Notes: generated from the sequence alone by a model not told the origin. DNA of 64,000 bases from Marchantia polymorpha subsp. ruderalis (GCA_037833965.1 AP031358.1:1372001-1436000), one strand, 5' to 3'; shown: positions 1 to 10,430, counted from the first letter of the stretch. Translations and numbers: made by a program.

Positions 1-219
1 CGACTAGCTACTGGGTATCCAATTTAACTTCCGGTGTCTCCACGCACGTACAAGGGCTCCACGAAAGTCAAATTAGGTTTGAGAAGCAAGTGGGGACGAG
101 CGCTAACATTAAATCACATAAGCGTTAGTGCTGGACCCCAGTTTCAACTCGACTTAATTTACCAACCGAAGTCTCCCCTCGCTTGAGAATATACTCTCCA
201 ATGTAATCTGATGTTTCGG

Positions 220-860
220 AGATTTACAAGTTTATGGGAATTTATACATCTGGTCGAAGTTAGTAGAAATTGGATTCGAAATCATATTCAATGGTTTGTA
301 ATTAAATATACCTTCAAGATTATTCATGAAACTTCGTGAGATATACAAGTTTCTAGGAGCTTGTACATCTACCTTCAAGTTTTTTCATGAAGCGTCGTGA
401 GATATACAAGTTTCTAGTAGCTTGTACATCTACTTGAAGTTAGTATGCGTTCAGTTGAAAATCAGAGCCAATGGTTTGTACCCAACTATGCATTCAATCA
501 ATATTGTCCATGTAGTGTGTCGTTTTGTGGGATATGCTTGCTTCTAGATGAAGTTAGTAGACGTTTGCTTATAAATCATCGCCAATGATATAAAGACAAG
601 AATACTTCGTGAATCTCCACGTAGTACGCAGTTTCGTAGGATCTACGGGCTTCTAGATGAACTTAGTACGTTCTCTTAAAAATCAGCGCCATAGTATGTA
701 GCCAAGTATATTTCGCAAATTTCATGTACTGTGCAATTTTGTGAGATACAGGTTTTAAGATGAAGTAAATAGACGGACGCTCAAAAAATAGCGTCAATGT
801 AATGTAGCCAAGTATACTTCTAGAATGTTCATGCACTGCGCAGTTTTCTAAGAACTTGGA
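220..860. repeat. Degenerate tandem repeat, unit roughly 110-130 bp
   Basis: About five diverged units follow each other. Recurring words are GAAGTTAGTAGACGTT, AATCAGCGCCAATGGT, TGTAGCCAAGTATACTTC, TTCATGTAGTGCGCAGTTT and GTGAGATATACAAGTTTCTAG. Near 315-430 part of one unit (from TTCATGAA through GATATACAAGTTTCTAG to GCTTGTACATCTAC) is itself doubled. No open frame is shared among units, so this reads as an old satellite-like or duplicated noncoding block. Bases 1-219 before it show nothing I can name. Confidence 0.7.
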
Positions 861-1241
861 TAGTTGTCTATGTTGCTGAATGCTGTCTTTTTCACCAGCT
901 AACATGGACACTTTAGTGTAGTGTGTACTACTTGACTATCATACAAATAAATCTCAAATCATATATCGCATCTTTGTACCGAATCATAGACGAACAGTCA
1001 ATCAATGAGCTTTGGAGAAAAATATAAGCGTTAAGAACCATCATAATATGTTGAGAGTCAACAACTATCTAACCATGAAATTTTAACTTGGCTGGTGTAA
1101 TCTATTCCTAGCTCTTACCTCTCTTTGACCCTCATAAATATTACTAATTGCAATTTGATAAATACGATCATCATTACTATCTTTGATTCTGATGAATGTT
1201 TTAAACTGACTTGTGGTCAATGTGAGTTTTAACCATACAGC
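861..1241. other. Intergenic stretch, nothing recognised
   Basis: AT-rich sequence between the tandem repeat and the left edge of the hAT element. I see no credible coding frame or RNA gene here. Confidence 0.5.
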
Positions 1242-1249
1242 ACTCCAAG
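1242..1249. repeat. Left target-site duplication of the hAT element
   Basis: ACTCCAAG lies immediately before the terminal CAGGG. The identical 8-mer follows the other end at 8904-8911. Eight-base target duplications are the hallmark of the hAT superfamily. Confidence 0.93.
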
Positions 1250-1294
1250 CAGGGTTTGACACGCATGGCTGAAAGCCATGCGTGTCAAAGCCTG
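1250..1294. repeat. Left terminal inverted repeat, folded in a 45-nt hairpin
   Basis: The left 12-bp terminal repeat is the outer part of a longer local palindrome. TTTGACACGCATGGCT (1255-1270) pairs perfectly with 1274-1289 across a 3-nt loop. After one G/G mismatch, CAGG at 1250-1253 pairs with CCTG at 1291-1294. The right end of the element lacks this hairpin. Confidence 0.85.
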
Positions 1295-1550
1295 AAAGCC
1301 ACCGAGTCACCCTTGGAATACGACACTTTTTGACTTGAATATTTTTTATTCCTCGGGGTCACCCGGATTTGTCCAAAATAAAATTCCGGGGGTCTTCAAA
1401 AGTATTTTATACATGCTGAATCTTTTTTAGTATTATCATAAATATTTGTGAGCAAATGAAATATGGATTTGAAAATCTCAAACTTTATTTTCAACTTGTG
1501 CCCATTCCCAACAACTCAAGGAATTTTTCACCCAGCTCAACACCACTAGG

Positions 1551-4163
1551 TTACTCAACTACAATTGCCTGCACTGGCTCTTCATCATCTTCTGATGAAT
1601 CAGCATCATCGAAAGCATGCTCATCTAGATTATCGTCCTCAACATCTTGATTAAGATCTACGCTGTCACCATCATCTGTGTTCCCATCATAATCAAGGGC
1701 ATTCACAGCTTGGAATAATGATGGCAACTTGAAGTTCTGAGGCTTATGATGATACAGTTCCTCTAGTTGTAAATAATCGAAATTCTCCAAAGACTTCGCC
1801 AAAGTCTTGGTCCGAATGAGTGCATCAATTGTTTTGATACGCAACCTATTTCTAAGCTTGGTTTTAATACTATTGTGCAAAGAAAAACCTCGTTCGGCAA
1901 TGGCACTATTGAGGGGGATGACTAGACAAAGATACACAAATTTAAGCATGTAGCCTAGCTCCAGCCCATGCTCATCATGAATGTTCCTCCAGACAAGAAG
2001 AAACTCTGCATGAGGATCCTTGGCTGCTAACCACAACAGGTGCTTCATCTTCGAAAACTCTTTGTTGACCTGAGACAATACGGACGCATCAATTGGGAAC
2101 AGCTGCTCTCTCTTTGTCCTGTTGCAAAAATGGCTCAACAGAATTTTGTAATCTGAGACACCAAATTTATCAAGCTCTAACTGCTTTAGGCTTCTATAAA
2201 ATGTAGGATCAAAAATTTTGAAGGCACTAAGCACATCTCCATCGGGAAAGCGTTCTAAAAGGTTTGCCTCAATTTCCTCCACCAGCACCTTGATGAACAC
2301 ATGAACGTGTTCCACACTGAAACCAGGATGACCTATCAAAGAAATTCTACAGCTCTCATTGACCTGTCAAATTAGACCCTTTGTGGTCCCATTCTCTTGA
2401 ACAGATTTTAAAAAACTGTTTCAATTTATCACCATCAACCCGATCCTCAGAGCCACATATATCCCTCAGAGCAAATAAACACATCTCAAGTCGACCAGGA
2501 ATTTTATGAGGTAGGTTGTTGTCTTGCTCAAAATATTTTCTAAACTCCTCTAAGGGTTTCAATACATCAGCAACATTATGCAGAAGGCAGATGAAAGTGA
2601 CATCAGTGACAGACTTAAGTAAATCTCCAACTTTCTCCCAACCCTTCTTGCCTGACTTTCTCTTCAAGAACAAAATCAGCGTTGCTAAATTCTCTTGTAA
2701 TGCTGCCACGCACTGAGCTCTGGAAAACCACCTAGTGGCATTGAATAATGGAAATTGTAGTTTGGATACACCTCGCCTCCTAGCAAAGCGTGTCCATTGC
2801 ATTTGACGAGATCCTGATTTGCTGAACAGATTATGCACCGCCTTCAGAACAACGTCCAACTCTTGAAGATCTTCCATTTCCTTGGCTGTGTCTCCAAGGG
2901 CAAGGGCAGTCTTGTGCGCTGCGCAATGGACACTCAAAAGATAACCCACAGTTTTTCGCAACTTTGCGCCCAACCCATTGTATCTACCAATTAGTGTGGA
3001 GTCACCGTCAGTACAAATAGCCGCCATCTTTGATATTGGGATATCAAAGACATTTAACACCGCACATAGCATCTGACACATCCCTTCGGCTGATTTATCA
3101 CCCAAACTAACGGCGCACAAGAACTCCGATCGTGGCATCCAAATATCACCATCCCAGTACCTATTTTATACAATTACCAACAAAACATGATTAATGATTC
3201 ATCAATATTGCCAACTACATTTTAACACAATTTTTTGCAATATTTCTTTGAATGAAGAGAGATCACCTGAGAAATATCAAACAGTGATCCTCGTTGCCGA
3301 TGTCGTTAGAATTGTCTAGTAAGACAGAATAGAAAGAACTAGAAGCTACCCTAGCCAACTGTGATGCTAGAAGGCTTTCACTGATCACCGAAAGGAATGA
3401 CCAAAAGTAACGCTTCTGGTTTTACTTCCGGTTAATGCATGGATGTCCCAACCAAGCAAGGTACCTGCATTGGCACACGGATGAAATTATATCCTTACAT
3501 ACTTCACTAGTCTTGAAAACCAACAATTTTGAATGAAAGTATAACCCACATGATGTAGTGCATGCATTGGAAGGATTTGCCTACTCACCCTAATAAAACA
3601 GCCCATTTTGAAATGAGCAAATTCTCTAAGACAACCAGAAGCGTTAGAGAAAACGCTGTGCAAAAATTTATTTGTTGCCGCTTGTGAATGAGACACAGCT
3701 ATTGCTCTGCTCTTCTTAAACCTGCCGCTTGTGAATGAGACACAGCTATTGCTCTGCTCTTCTTAACCCCTTGCCGTTGCTTTACTTTTGACGCAGCTGC
3801 CTTATGCTTTATCGATGAAGCATGATCGCTTACATAGCCTACATAAAAAACATTAGATCATATTCATATAAAAATTCATACATTATAATATTTATTGCAA
3901 AAAGCAAGTATGAGAAGATTTGGAAAAATATATATACTCACTTGCATCTTTGCAAACAGCGCCGGTCTTGGAGGCAAAGTTATTTGCGGCTTGTGATTCT
4001 GTGCATATAAAGCAGCTTATGAGGGGATGTCCATCTTCTTTCCTGCCTATCAATGTAGCTCATTCATATTTGTCCATCCAACTTTGCACTGTCAAATCAG
4101 AGGCAACATACTTCTTCTTCTTATTGAGAGTTGATGTTGTGGTCTGCTCGCTTGGTTTGTGGT
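1551..4163 (-). pseudogene. hAT transposase gene, multi-exon, broken
   Basis: This gene encoded the hAT transposase that cuts and reinserts the element. On the minus strand I read these exons: 4163-3942, 3838-about 3590, 3464-3267, 3160-2358 and, in a shifted frame, about 2355-1551. Introns have GT/AG ends; 3266-3161 gives the in-phase junction LIFLRYWDGD. The first exon carries a cysteine-pair zinc finger (HPLISCFICTES then VCKD), as in TTF/BED-type hAT proteins. Next is an RNase H-like core (SVLLDNSNDI, ICTDGDSTLIG, CAAHKTALAL). It ends with the hAT dimerisation block (NSAIAERGFSLHNSIKTKLR) and an acidic tail. Breaks are a TGA at 4062-4060 after WMDKYE, a 47-bp tandem duplication in exon two, a TAA at 3424-3422 and a frameshift near 2360. 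The closest family I know is the ZNF862-like hAT group. Confidence 0.88.
3676..3766. repeat. 47-bp tandem duplication inside a transposase exon
   Basis: The 44-base block starting TGCCGCTTGTGAATGAGACA occurs at 3676-3719 and again at 3723-3766, a period of 47 bp. As 47 is not a multiple of three, the second copy shifts the frame. Skipping one copy restores an uninterrupted reading from IAVSHSQAA to TNKFLHSVFS. The copies are identical, so the duplication is recent. Confidence 0.9.
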
Positions 4164-4255
4164 CTGCAAATAGAGTCAAGACTATGTTAATATATGTTTG
4201 GTTAAAAAAAATAACTATGTTGCAAGAAAAACAACTACCAACAGTATTTTCTTAC

Positions 4256-4851
4256 CAGTTGCAGCATAAATTTTGATAGCTGCATCTGCAACGCTGCAAT
4301 CAAAACACAACTGGGTTTGGCCAAGGTCAAGTTGGAATTGATTGGTGATATTTTCAGCAGCAAAAAGATGATGCACTGTCCCAACTGTACATCTCGCACA
4401 TTGCCGAACGGGTAACTCAGGAACTTGACATCCGTTAAAAGCTCGAGCCCAACTGCAAATAAGATGGCTACTGGTTGAAGCACCATCTGTGCTAGGCTTT
4501 GCAGATGCACTATCACCTGCAACAAGCAACAAGATAACATTCAATTCAACATTCATAAAAGTATTATATATAACAAAATTCAATTGAACAAGTCAAATCT
4601 CAACTACAGTCTACTACCTTGCACAAAGTTAGGCTGCTGTGTAGGTTTTGTCAACCCCAAACTTTGTGTCAACCGCTGCTGTACGCCAACAAACTTGCTA
4701 CGTTTCTTTGGTTGTTGTTGTATCAAACTCGATTGTTGTGGAGATATTGCTTTTCGAACAACGGCGGTAAACATCTGCAAGGAGGAGTTATCGATCGCTC
4801 GCCATGAAGGATTGGTTGTTTCATCCATATTGTCAACTGTATGAAAACTGC
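4256..4851 (-). pseudogene. Two exons linking the captured DCP1 exons to the transposase
   Basis: On the minus strand, exon 4851-4618 (acceptor GTGTGCAG, donor CAAG/GTAGTAG) reads through SFHTVDNMDETTNPSW to LTKPTQQPNFVQ. Exon 4516-4256 (acceptor TTGTTGCAG, donor ACTG/GTAAGA) reads GDSASAKPSTDGASTSS to IKIYAATG. Phases fit: exon 5245-5154 ends in phase 1 and splices in frame to 4851, this to 4516, and this to 4163 of the transposase. The residues are S/Q/P/T-rich, like the disordered middle of plant DCP1, so they may be more captured DCP1. They could equally be the native amino end of the transposase. I do not recognise a domain. Confidence 0.55.
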
Positions 4852-5153
4852 CTGCACACTAAGCAATCTGGACACAAATAGATCCATCGTAAAGGACTAT
4901 AAATTTATAGCCAAAGATGATCAAGAAGAGATAAAACTTGGAAGCACCAAAGAGACTCACCAAAGAATACTAACAAACCAGTGATTTCAACATTCTAAAA
5001 TGCAAGATTTCAAATCAAAGTACTGATGAAACGAAACAAATTTTTTCAAAATCATTGATAAACCTGACGCATTAATAATAGACGTAAAAAAATTTGAGGA
5101 AAAAAACCGGCCTCATTCGAGAAGAAAATGAGCACATGTAAAAGATTTTCTAC

Positions 5154-5988
5154 CGAATGCTATTTGTTGAGGTGGGGTTGAAGGCTCCAAAGGCCTATCT
5201 ACAAGAGCAGCTGTAGGAATTGCTTCGAGTCCTTGAAACTCAGAACTGCATGACAAATTTCAAAACGAATAAACCTTAATTAAGTTAAACCAGAACTCCT
5301 CTCTTGGCAGTATTAGTATACTATATACTATACTTCTAGCCAATACACTATTCTCGGGCATATTCCTGCATAAATCTATCTTCAAAAATACAAAGGTTCG
5401 TGAACGAATATTACTCAGCACACATATAAGAGAAGCATCCAAGATCCAGATCTACATAGCTCGGAGCACATCACTGCCATATCAAGCCAAAATATCAATT
5501 TAGAAAACAACATGTACTACAAAAATCAATGCCTACCACGTTGAATGCTTGTTAAGAAAGTTGCGATAGAAAATAACCGCGCGAAAAGTGTATAATTTAG
5601 GCTTCGGCGGTATTTTTGAGAAGGCATTTAGGATCCTACACAAGAAGTGCATAACATTAATCAGCATAGCATTCAAAGTCTTGAACAAGACATCCCCATA
5701 GAAGACACTGCAGTCAACAAAGATTTTCTTTGTCGTCAGGCGGACATTTGCATTGATTAGTATACTTCGACTTATGACTGTAAACATGACCGCACCATTT
5801 GTGTGAAGGTGGATGAGCATAAGAAGTAGAGAAATGACACATAGAGAAGAGCTTTGCAACTTCTTCACACTACCTTGAGTTGTAAAACCAGATGCCATTC
5901 ACTTCTTGGGTGACATTCCGGTACGGCAAATATGGAACTTGCACTTCGTACTCAAAGTCACCAAGAAAATCTTCAACAAGATTTTCTG
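5154..5988 (-). pseudogene. DCP1: Captured DCP1 (mRNA-decapping enzyme subunit 1) exons inside the hAT
   Basis: DCP1 is the EVH1-fold activator of the DCP2 decapping enzyme in cytoplasmic P-bodies. Three minus-strand blocks match plant DCP1 in order. Exon 5988-about 5843 reads ENLVEDFLGDFEYEVQVPYL, then the core PYRNVTQEVNGIWFYNSR, then CEEVAKLF. Exon 5635-5578 reads RILNAFSKIPPKPK. Exon 5245-5154 reads SEFQGLEAIPTAALVDRPLE. Acceptors CTGCTAG, TTGTGTAG and GTCATGCAG precede the blocks, so introns were captured with them, meaning genomic rather than cDNA capture. The amino-terminal EVH1 strands and the carboxy-terminal trimerisation helix were not found. One glutamate codon after FYNSR is a TAG and the first donor is weak, so this is a fragment and not a working DCP1 gene. 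Identification is from remembered family sequence. Confidence 0.86.
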
Positions 5989-7672
5989 CTAGCAGCTTAC
6001 AAAACATCAGTGGACAAGTGGCGAATGGCTATGCATAGTTGAACATGTCAGCTATAATTTCATATGTATGAAACGGCAAGGAAGTTACCTGGAAGGGATT
6101 TGGAATTAAAAATAAAAAAAAATCTGATATTCAAAGCACCTTTGACGTTCCAACGGTTCCAACATGCCCTGTCAACACAAAGAATGTGTTATCAAAAATT
6201 GATATAAAAAACGCAAGGAAGTTGCGCAAAATTCTCTTTGCTTGAGTTACTCTAATTTTGAAATTTCAAATTAAGGGTTTTGATGGGGCAACACAGACTT
6301 CCGAAATACGACGAAAGAAGAAAGAAAACTTGGAAAGTAAGGACGAATATATCATATGTTGCAGGAACAAGCCGGCGTTGAAGAAGCTTAGCCACCAACT
6401 TCCACAAAAAATGGAATCACAACTTCAATCAAAGGTTAGCCACCAACTCTCTGCAGTCAAATATTGTACAAGAGAAACTAGTCAGAGGAGTCGGTAATAC
6501 AATAATCATTCGATTGATTCCGACTTGAAAACTAAAACTAAGAGAGTAAATCATAATATAGAACACATGCAGCTGGTTACGTTTTAGTTTCTGACAAAAA
6601 GCATGACAGTCGGGCTCGTGGACCCAGAGTGTGCATGGAATGACTAATGCAAGCAGTTACTGCGTTCAGAAAAACAATGTACAGAATTATATTGAGACGG
6701 GAACTTTATTTGCTGGTAATAGAGTTTAGAACATACGTGACTTGTAGCACCAAATGTAAAGCTCTGTTCGAATTCGCGGCTAGAGGATTTGAATTGAAGC
6801 TAGGAGTCAGGCATCAATGAGATGTAAGGACGTGAAACGCTACAGATATGTCAAATACCTGGAGTGGAATAACAGGTTGGACTTGAAAATGTAAATCTTC
6901 TGCGAAATAATCCACCCTAAACCACATCAGTCTTTTCAAAGAAGACAAAGTTGTCAACGTATGATACACATTAATCTACCTTTACAATGAGAGGATTGCT
7001 CGGCACTGAGCAGGCTGTACAATCTTGAATCACCACTCGACACCTCATGAAACGATCTTCAGTTCCTACACAGCGTCTCGTACACAGGGAGAGTGCGTAC
7101 GGTTGTGTAAGTCAAAGTGTACTCCCATCCAGCTCATCTAAGTCCATACACTTTTGCAACAAGAGAACATTTATCTTGACTCCTTACATGTCTGCCTAAC
7201 AGTGACATTTCAAATTTCGTTCGGTGTAGTGCACAGAGAAATAACGAAACAGTTTACATTTGAATAAAATATAAGTATTATGCAAACAAAGTAGAAAACA
7301 GTGAAAGTACTTCTGATGGATCAATACAGAGGTGATTGCACAATCCGGCGATCCCAGTTGACAGCCTTTGTTTGAGCAGACTTGGCCTTTCAGCTTGAAC
7401 ACGAAAGGCTATTCGAAGACATTGATGATTACGCATTTTGTCTCGTAAACGTTTTTTAACCTGGACAATTTGTATTCGCTTGATTTTGGATTTGCTCCAA
7501 AATATTCTCACCCACTTGTTTTCACATTTCGAAAACGGATTTCTAAATGAGAAAGAAATTATGAACAATCTATTACTCTCAAGCTAAAGTCAAGGAACAT
7601 ATTGTTTAAGAGTTTAGGGGGCATTGTCCTCTGCAGCAGTTTTTCGCAGCAGTTTATACGATCAGTGGAAGG

Positions 7673-7726
7673 ACAGTAGCCTCAACGGTGGTTAGGCTGA
7701 CAGTAGCCTCAACGGTGGTCAGACTG
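7673..7726. repeat. Two-copy 27-bp tandem repeat
   Basis: ACAGTAGCCTCAACGGTGGT begins both copies, 7673-7699 and 7700-7726. They differ only near their ends (TAGGCTG versus CAGACTG). Confidence 0.85.
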
Positions 7727-7740
7727 ACAGCTAACTATCG

Positions 7741-7944
7741 GTGTCGCCAGACAGAATCGTCGAAATCAGAGAACCCATAGGCTTCGTGATGCACGGTTTC
7801 TGCAGAGTATTAGGTCAACGAGAGGTAGCCATTTCCAGCATGTTCCACGTTCCTGAGACTGGATACAATCTACTAATCTGGATACAATCGAGTGAGAAAA
7901 TCCGAATGTGCACAGGACTTGGAAAAGAAAGCCCTGTGCTGTAA
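7741..7944 (+). mobile_element. Possible Ty1/copia polyprotein scrap inside the hAT
   Basis: A short open stretch contains MFHVPETGYNLL, which resembles the segment just after the protease domain in copia elements (typically a VLHVP..G.NLLS motif). The rest is not convincing. If real, it is a small remnant of an LTR retrotransposon carried within the hAT element, with no repeats of its own. Confidence 0.3.
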
Positions 7945-8590
7945 TTTACTCTGAAATTTAGTGAAGTACATTCGAGAGACATGACCAAAACTGAGAGGAC
8001 CCAGGTCCTTGACCAAGTCACAAGCCCTACGTCTACAAAGCTCTTTTTGTTCTGACAGTTGTCCTCCGTACTTCTTTCTTTGGCCCTGGAACCGAAGTAC
8101 TAGGGCCACTAGTGCCTACGATCCATTGGTACCCATCCATGTGTGTCATGTACGAAGTGAAGAGCTTGGATCACTGAACTGCAGATAATATATGGTCCAA
8201 GATCTCATCTGCTGGGCGAGTTGAGAAAACAATCAAAGAGGTGAATAGGTACCTGAAAAATGTACATTGGAGTCACAGTGATCGTATCCATAGATGTATG
8301 TCGTTCATATGTTTTTGGTGCACATGCCGAACAAGCTGCGACCCGAGAAAAGTTACACGGTGGGTCCCTCCGAAGTATGTGCCCCTGCTGCATCTGCACG
8401 CTCAAGATTTCGTATCTATAGATTGTATCCGTATGCATCAAGAGGTGGGTCCCTCCGAAGTCTGTCACCTCTTACACTCTCTATGCCCCGGCCTCACTCC
8501 CTCGCTCCCGACCAGCGAAAGCAGCACCAAAAATGTAAGAAGCGCACGCAAGCAGGAAAAAAAATTCTTCCCTCTCGTCTCGCTCCCTGC

Positions 8591-8684
8591 CTCTCACCGC
8601 AGCGCTGGGCTATTCGGCTGCCCCAAGAAGTCCCTACCTCTCACCGCATCGCTAGGCTATTCGGCTGTCCCAAGAAGTCTGTGC
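8591..8684. repeat. Two-copy 47-bp tandem repeat
   Basis: CTCTCACCGCAGCGCTGGGC begins the first copy (8591-8637) and CTCTCACCGCATCGCTAGGC the second (8638-8684). Both continue TATTCGGCTG then CCAAGAAGTC. The copies show a few substitutions, so this is older than the 47-bp duplication at 3676. Confidence 0.85.
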
Positions 8685-8891
8685 TACTTTTGCTATGGGT
8701 TTCCACGCAGTACGCCGGTAAAATAATTTTTTTTAGGGTAAAACCTGGGGTCTCCTCGGGTTTACTCTAAAAAGACTCCGGGTGTAACCCCGAGTCTTTT
8801 TAGGGGGTCAGCCGGTTCCTTCCGGTTGTCCCCCTGTTTCTCCTCCTGTCTCGGAAATGATCGGGCTATTCCCGGGGGAATCCCGGGGGAA

Positions 8892-8903
8892 TGTCAAACC
8901 CTG
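8892..8903. repeat. Right terminal inverted repeat of the hAT
   Basis: TGTCAAACCCTG is the exact reverse complement of the left end at 1250-1261. Similarity stops at the thirteenth base. Confidence 0.93.
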
Positions 8904-8911
8904 ACTCCAAG
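8904..8911. repeat. Right target-site duplication of the hAT
   Basis: ACTCCAAG is identical to 1242-1249. Confidence 0.93.
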
Positions 8912-9539
8912 TCTCCCCAGTTCATCATACTTTGAGATTCTCGCCGATGTGCAGATGTGGCACACGATGTGAGTTCATATGAATGAGTCGGTGACTTCTA
9001 AACACATTGACACCGGTTGACGGTCTTCATCTGCAGGCCTGCACTTTGCTTCTGTGTGACATAAGGTTTGACACAAAGCAAAATTAATTTTAAGAACTCT
9101 CACAACTAATAAAAAGAAGTTCATCACATTGCGCACATACGTAGATTCGTAATACAAGAGATACACTTTTCAAGATTTTCTCCACCTGTAAAAAGTGAAA
9201 GGTGAAGCGAGGGCAGCAAAGCGAAAGTGAGGAGGAATTTAGCCTTCTAATCTGCAGAAATCAGTCGCATGCATGTGCACTTCTGAGGTAATCTATGAGC
9301 TGATAGCACAGATGATCTTAGATCACTGGCCAGGTTACGATTGAAGAAGAACCCACAGCTGTCATTGCTAGAGCCACTCAACCTTCCCCTGCGTAGAAGC
9401 CCACTACTAAGAAATTGCTGCAGACTCCTGCTGCAGCGCAGGCCACTTCGGGAGTCGGGAGTGGCCTCCGCTGATAGAGTCAGCTTCCTTCGAAGCCCAC
9501 TCTATCAGCTGAAGTGGTGAAGGAGAATAGAACCCTCAA
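8912..9539. other. Spacer, nothing recognised except a small inverted repeat
   Basis: No gene is supported. GCTGATAGAGT (9470-9480) and ACTCTATCAGC (9499-9509) form an 11-bp perfect stem with an 18-nt loop just before the SERBP1-like fossil. Confidence 0.45.
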
Positions 9540-10430
9540 TCCGAGGAGGCAGTGGAACTGGCCTCCTATAGGGATATGACAATAATAGCGATGGAAGGTT
9601 TCAGCGCAAGAATCACGATGTGTTCTCTTGGGATCAGAAACTACAATGATAGCGGCAACAACCGAGAGTACAGCCATGGCCGTCAGGGAGAAAATCGCAT
9701 TGGTTATATTGCTCGTGGAGGAGTCGCCGTGATGTGTTCTCTTGTGATTGCAGAAACTACAATGATCGCGGCAACAACCGAGAGAACAGCCATGGCCATA
9801 AGGTAGAAAACTGAGGTGGTCATCGTTGAGGAGGTCCGTGAACTTGCCTCTGGAGGAGGTAAAGAAGTTCGTTGAGGACGCCGCAATGACGATCATCATA
9901 GTGGATCTGACCTTGGAAATGAGATGATCTGACATTGGAAATGAGATGAAGCAAGATGATTCTGGTCGAGCGAACTGGAAAGCTGATGGTGATTAGGATG
10001 TCATGCAAGAGTTCGTGGAAGTTGTTGCCAAAGAGTAGAAGAAATTTATTACTCCTGATGAAGAGAAGAAGGCTCAAGGTGAGAACCATGTTGATGCCTC
10101 AATCGTTGAGTATGGCAAGAAGAAAGAAGAAGAAGAGGAAGACAATAAGATGACTTTGGACTAGTATGAGAAGATTCTTGAGTAGAAGCGCAAAGCTCTT
10201 GCCGCAAGCAAAGTGAAAGAAAGTAAAGTAGAAGTTGACAAGGCTTTTGAGACCATGCAAATGGTCGACAAAAAGTCAACTCAAGAAGATGTATTTATTA
10301 AATTAAACGTCTACAAAGAGAAAAATAAGAAGAAGTAAAAGTAAAAGGAAGACCTAGAGAAGGGAGAGAAATAAAAAAAGCATGTGAGCATCAATGATTT
10401 ACTCAAGCTGGTCAAGGGAGAAAGATTTAG
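9540..10430 (+). pseudogene. Fossil SERBP1/Stm1-type RNA-binding protein gene (plant RGGA-like)
   Basis: The plant RGGA/SERBP1 family binds RNA and ribosomes through RGG-rich tails and a hyaluronan/mRNA-binding (HABP4/PAI-RBP1) domain. The most diagnostic stretch, about 10146-10410, reads MTLD-YEKILE-KRKALAAS, then FETMQMVDKKSTQEDVFIKL, then SINDLLK, all in one frame. This parallels the family pattern of MTLDEYEK, a Lys/Arg-rich helix, a KKS...IFIKL strand and SINEFLKP. Upstream, RNYNDRGNNREYSHG-like words recur twice about 110 bp apart, suggesting the duplicated RGG region. GNEMKQDDSGRANW resembles the family GRG.....GRGNW block. No intron is visible in the conserved part, so it may be a retrocopy. 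Several in-frame stops and at least one frame change make it dead. It runs directly into copia sequence on the same strand. Confidence 0.72.

Larger units (their letters stand above)
5989..8891. other. Noncoding interior and right subterminal region of the hAT
   Basis: I find no exon I can assign in this stretch. A splice-acceptor-like TTGACAG occurs near 6175 on the minus strand, and a minus-strand open stretch at 7278-7568 has no recognisable product, so leader exons of the chimeric gene could lie here. From 8340 the sequence becomes GC-rich. GGTGGGTCCCTCCGAAGT is repeated about 80 bp apart (8361 and 8443). Near 8772-8800 is a hairpin built on CTAAAAAGACTCCGGG and its inverted partner, 100 bp inside the right end. 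Confidence 0.5.
1250..8903 (-). mobile_element. Gene-capturing (Pack-type) hAT DNA transposon, 7654 bp
   Basis: The element begins CAGGGTTTGACA at 1250 and ends with its exact reverse complement TGTCAAACCCTG at 8892-8903, flanked by identical 8-bp duplications ACTCCAAG. CAGGG ends plus 8-bp duplications identify a hAT element. It holds a multi-exon hAT transposase gene on the minus strand (1551-4163) that is broken. Upstream of this, on the same strand, are exons of host DCP1 (5154-5988) and two linking exons (4256-4851). The stretch from about 6000 to 8890 is mostly noncoding. Both ends carry related G-rich subterminal words: CTCGGGGTCACCCGGA near 1355, and the inverted CTCGGGGTTACACCCGGA near 8778. 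Perfect terminal repeats and target duplication mean the insertion is not very old. This copy could only move if another copy supplied transposase. Confidence 0.92.

Noticed and set aside
2339-3138. Reading the two minus-strand transposase open stretches as two separate genes
   Set aside because: The second frame stays open upstream of its apparent start, and the two halves are consecutive parts of one hAT transposase, offset by one base near 2360.
9940-10430. Many TAG/TAA codons at acidic positions in the SERBP1-like fossil suggested a stop-to-glutamate code change
   Set aside because: The RING-CH gene and genes A and B use normal stops and normal glutamate codons. Glutamate codons are one change from stop and the region is glutamate-rich, so decay explains it.
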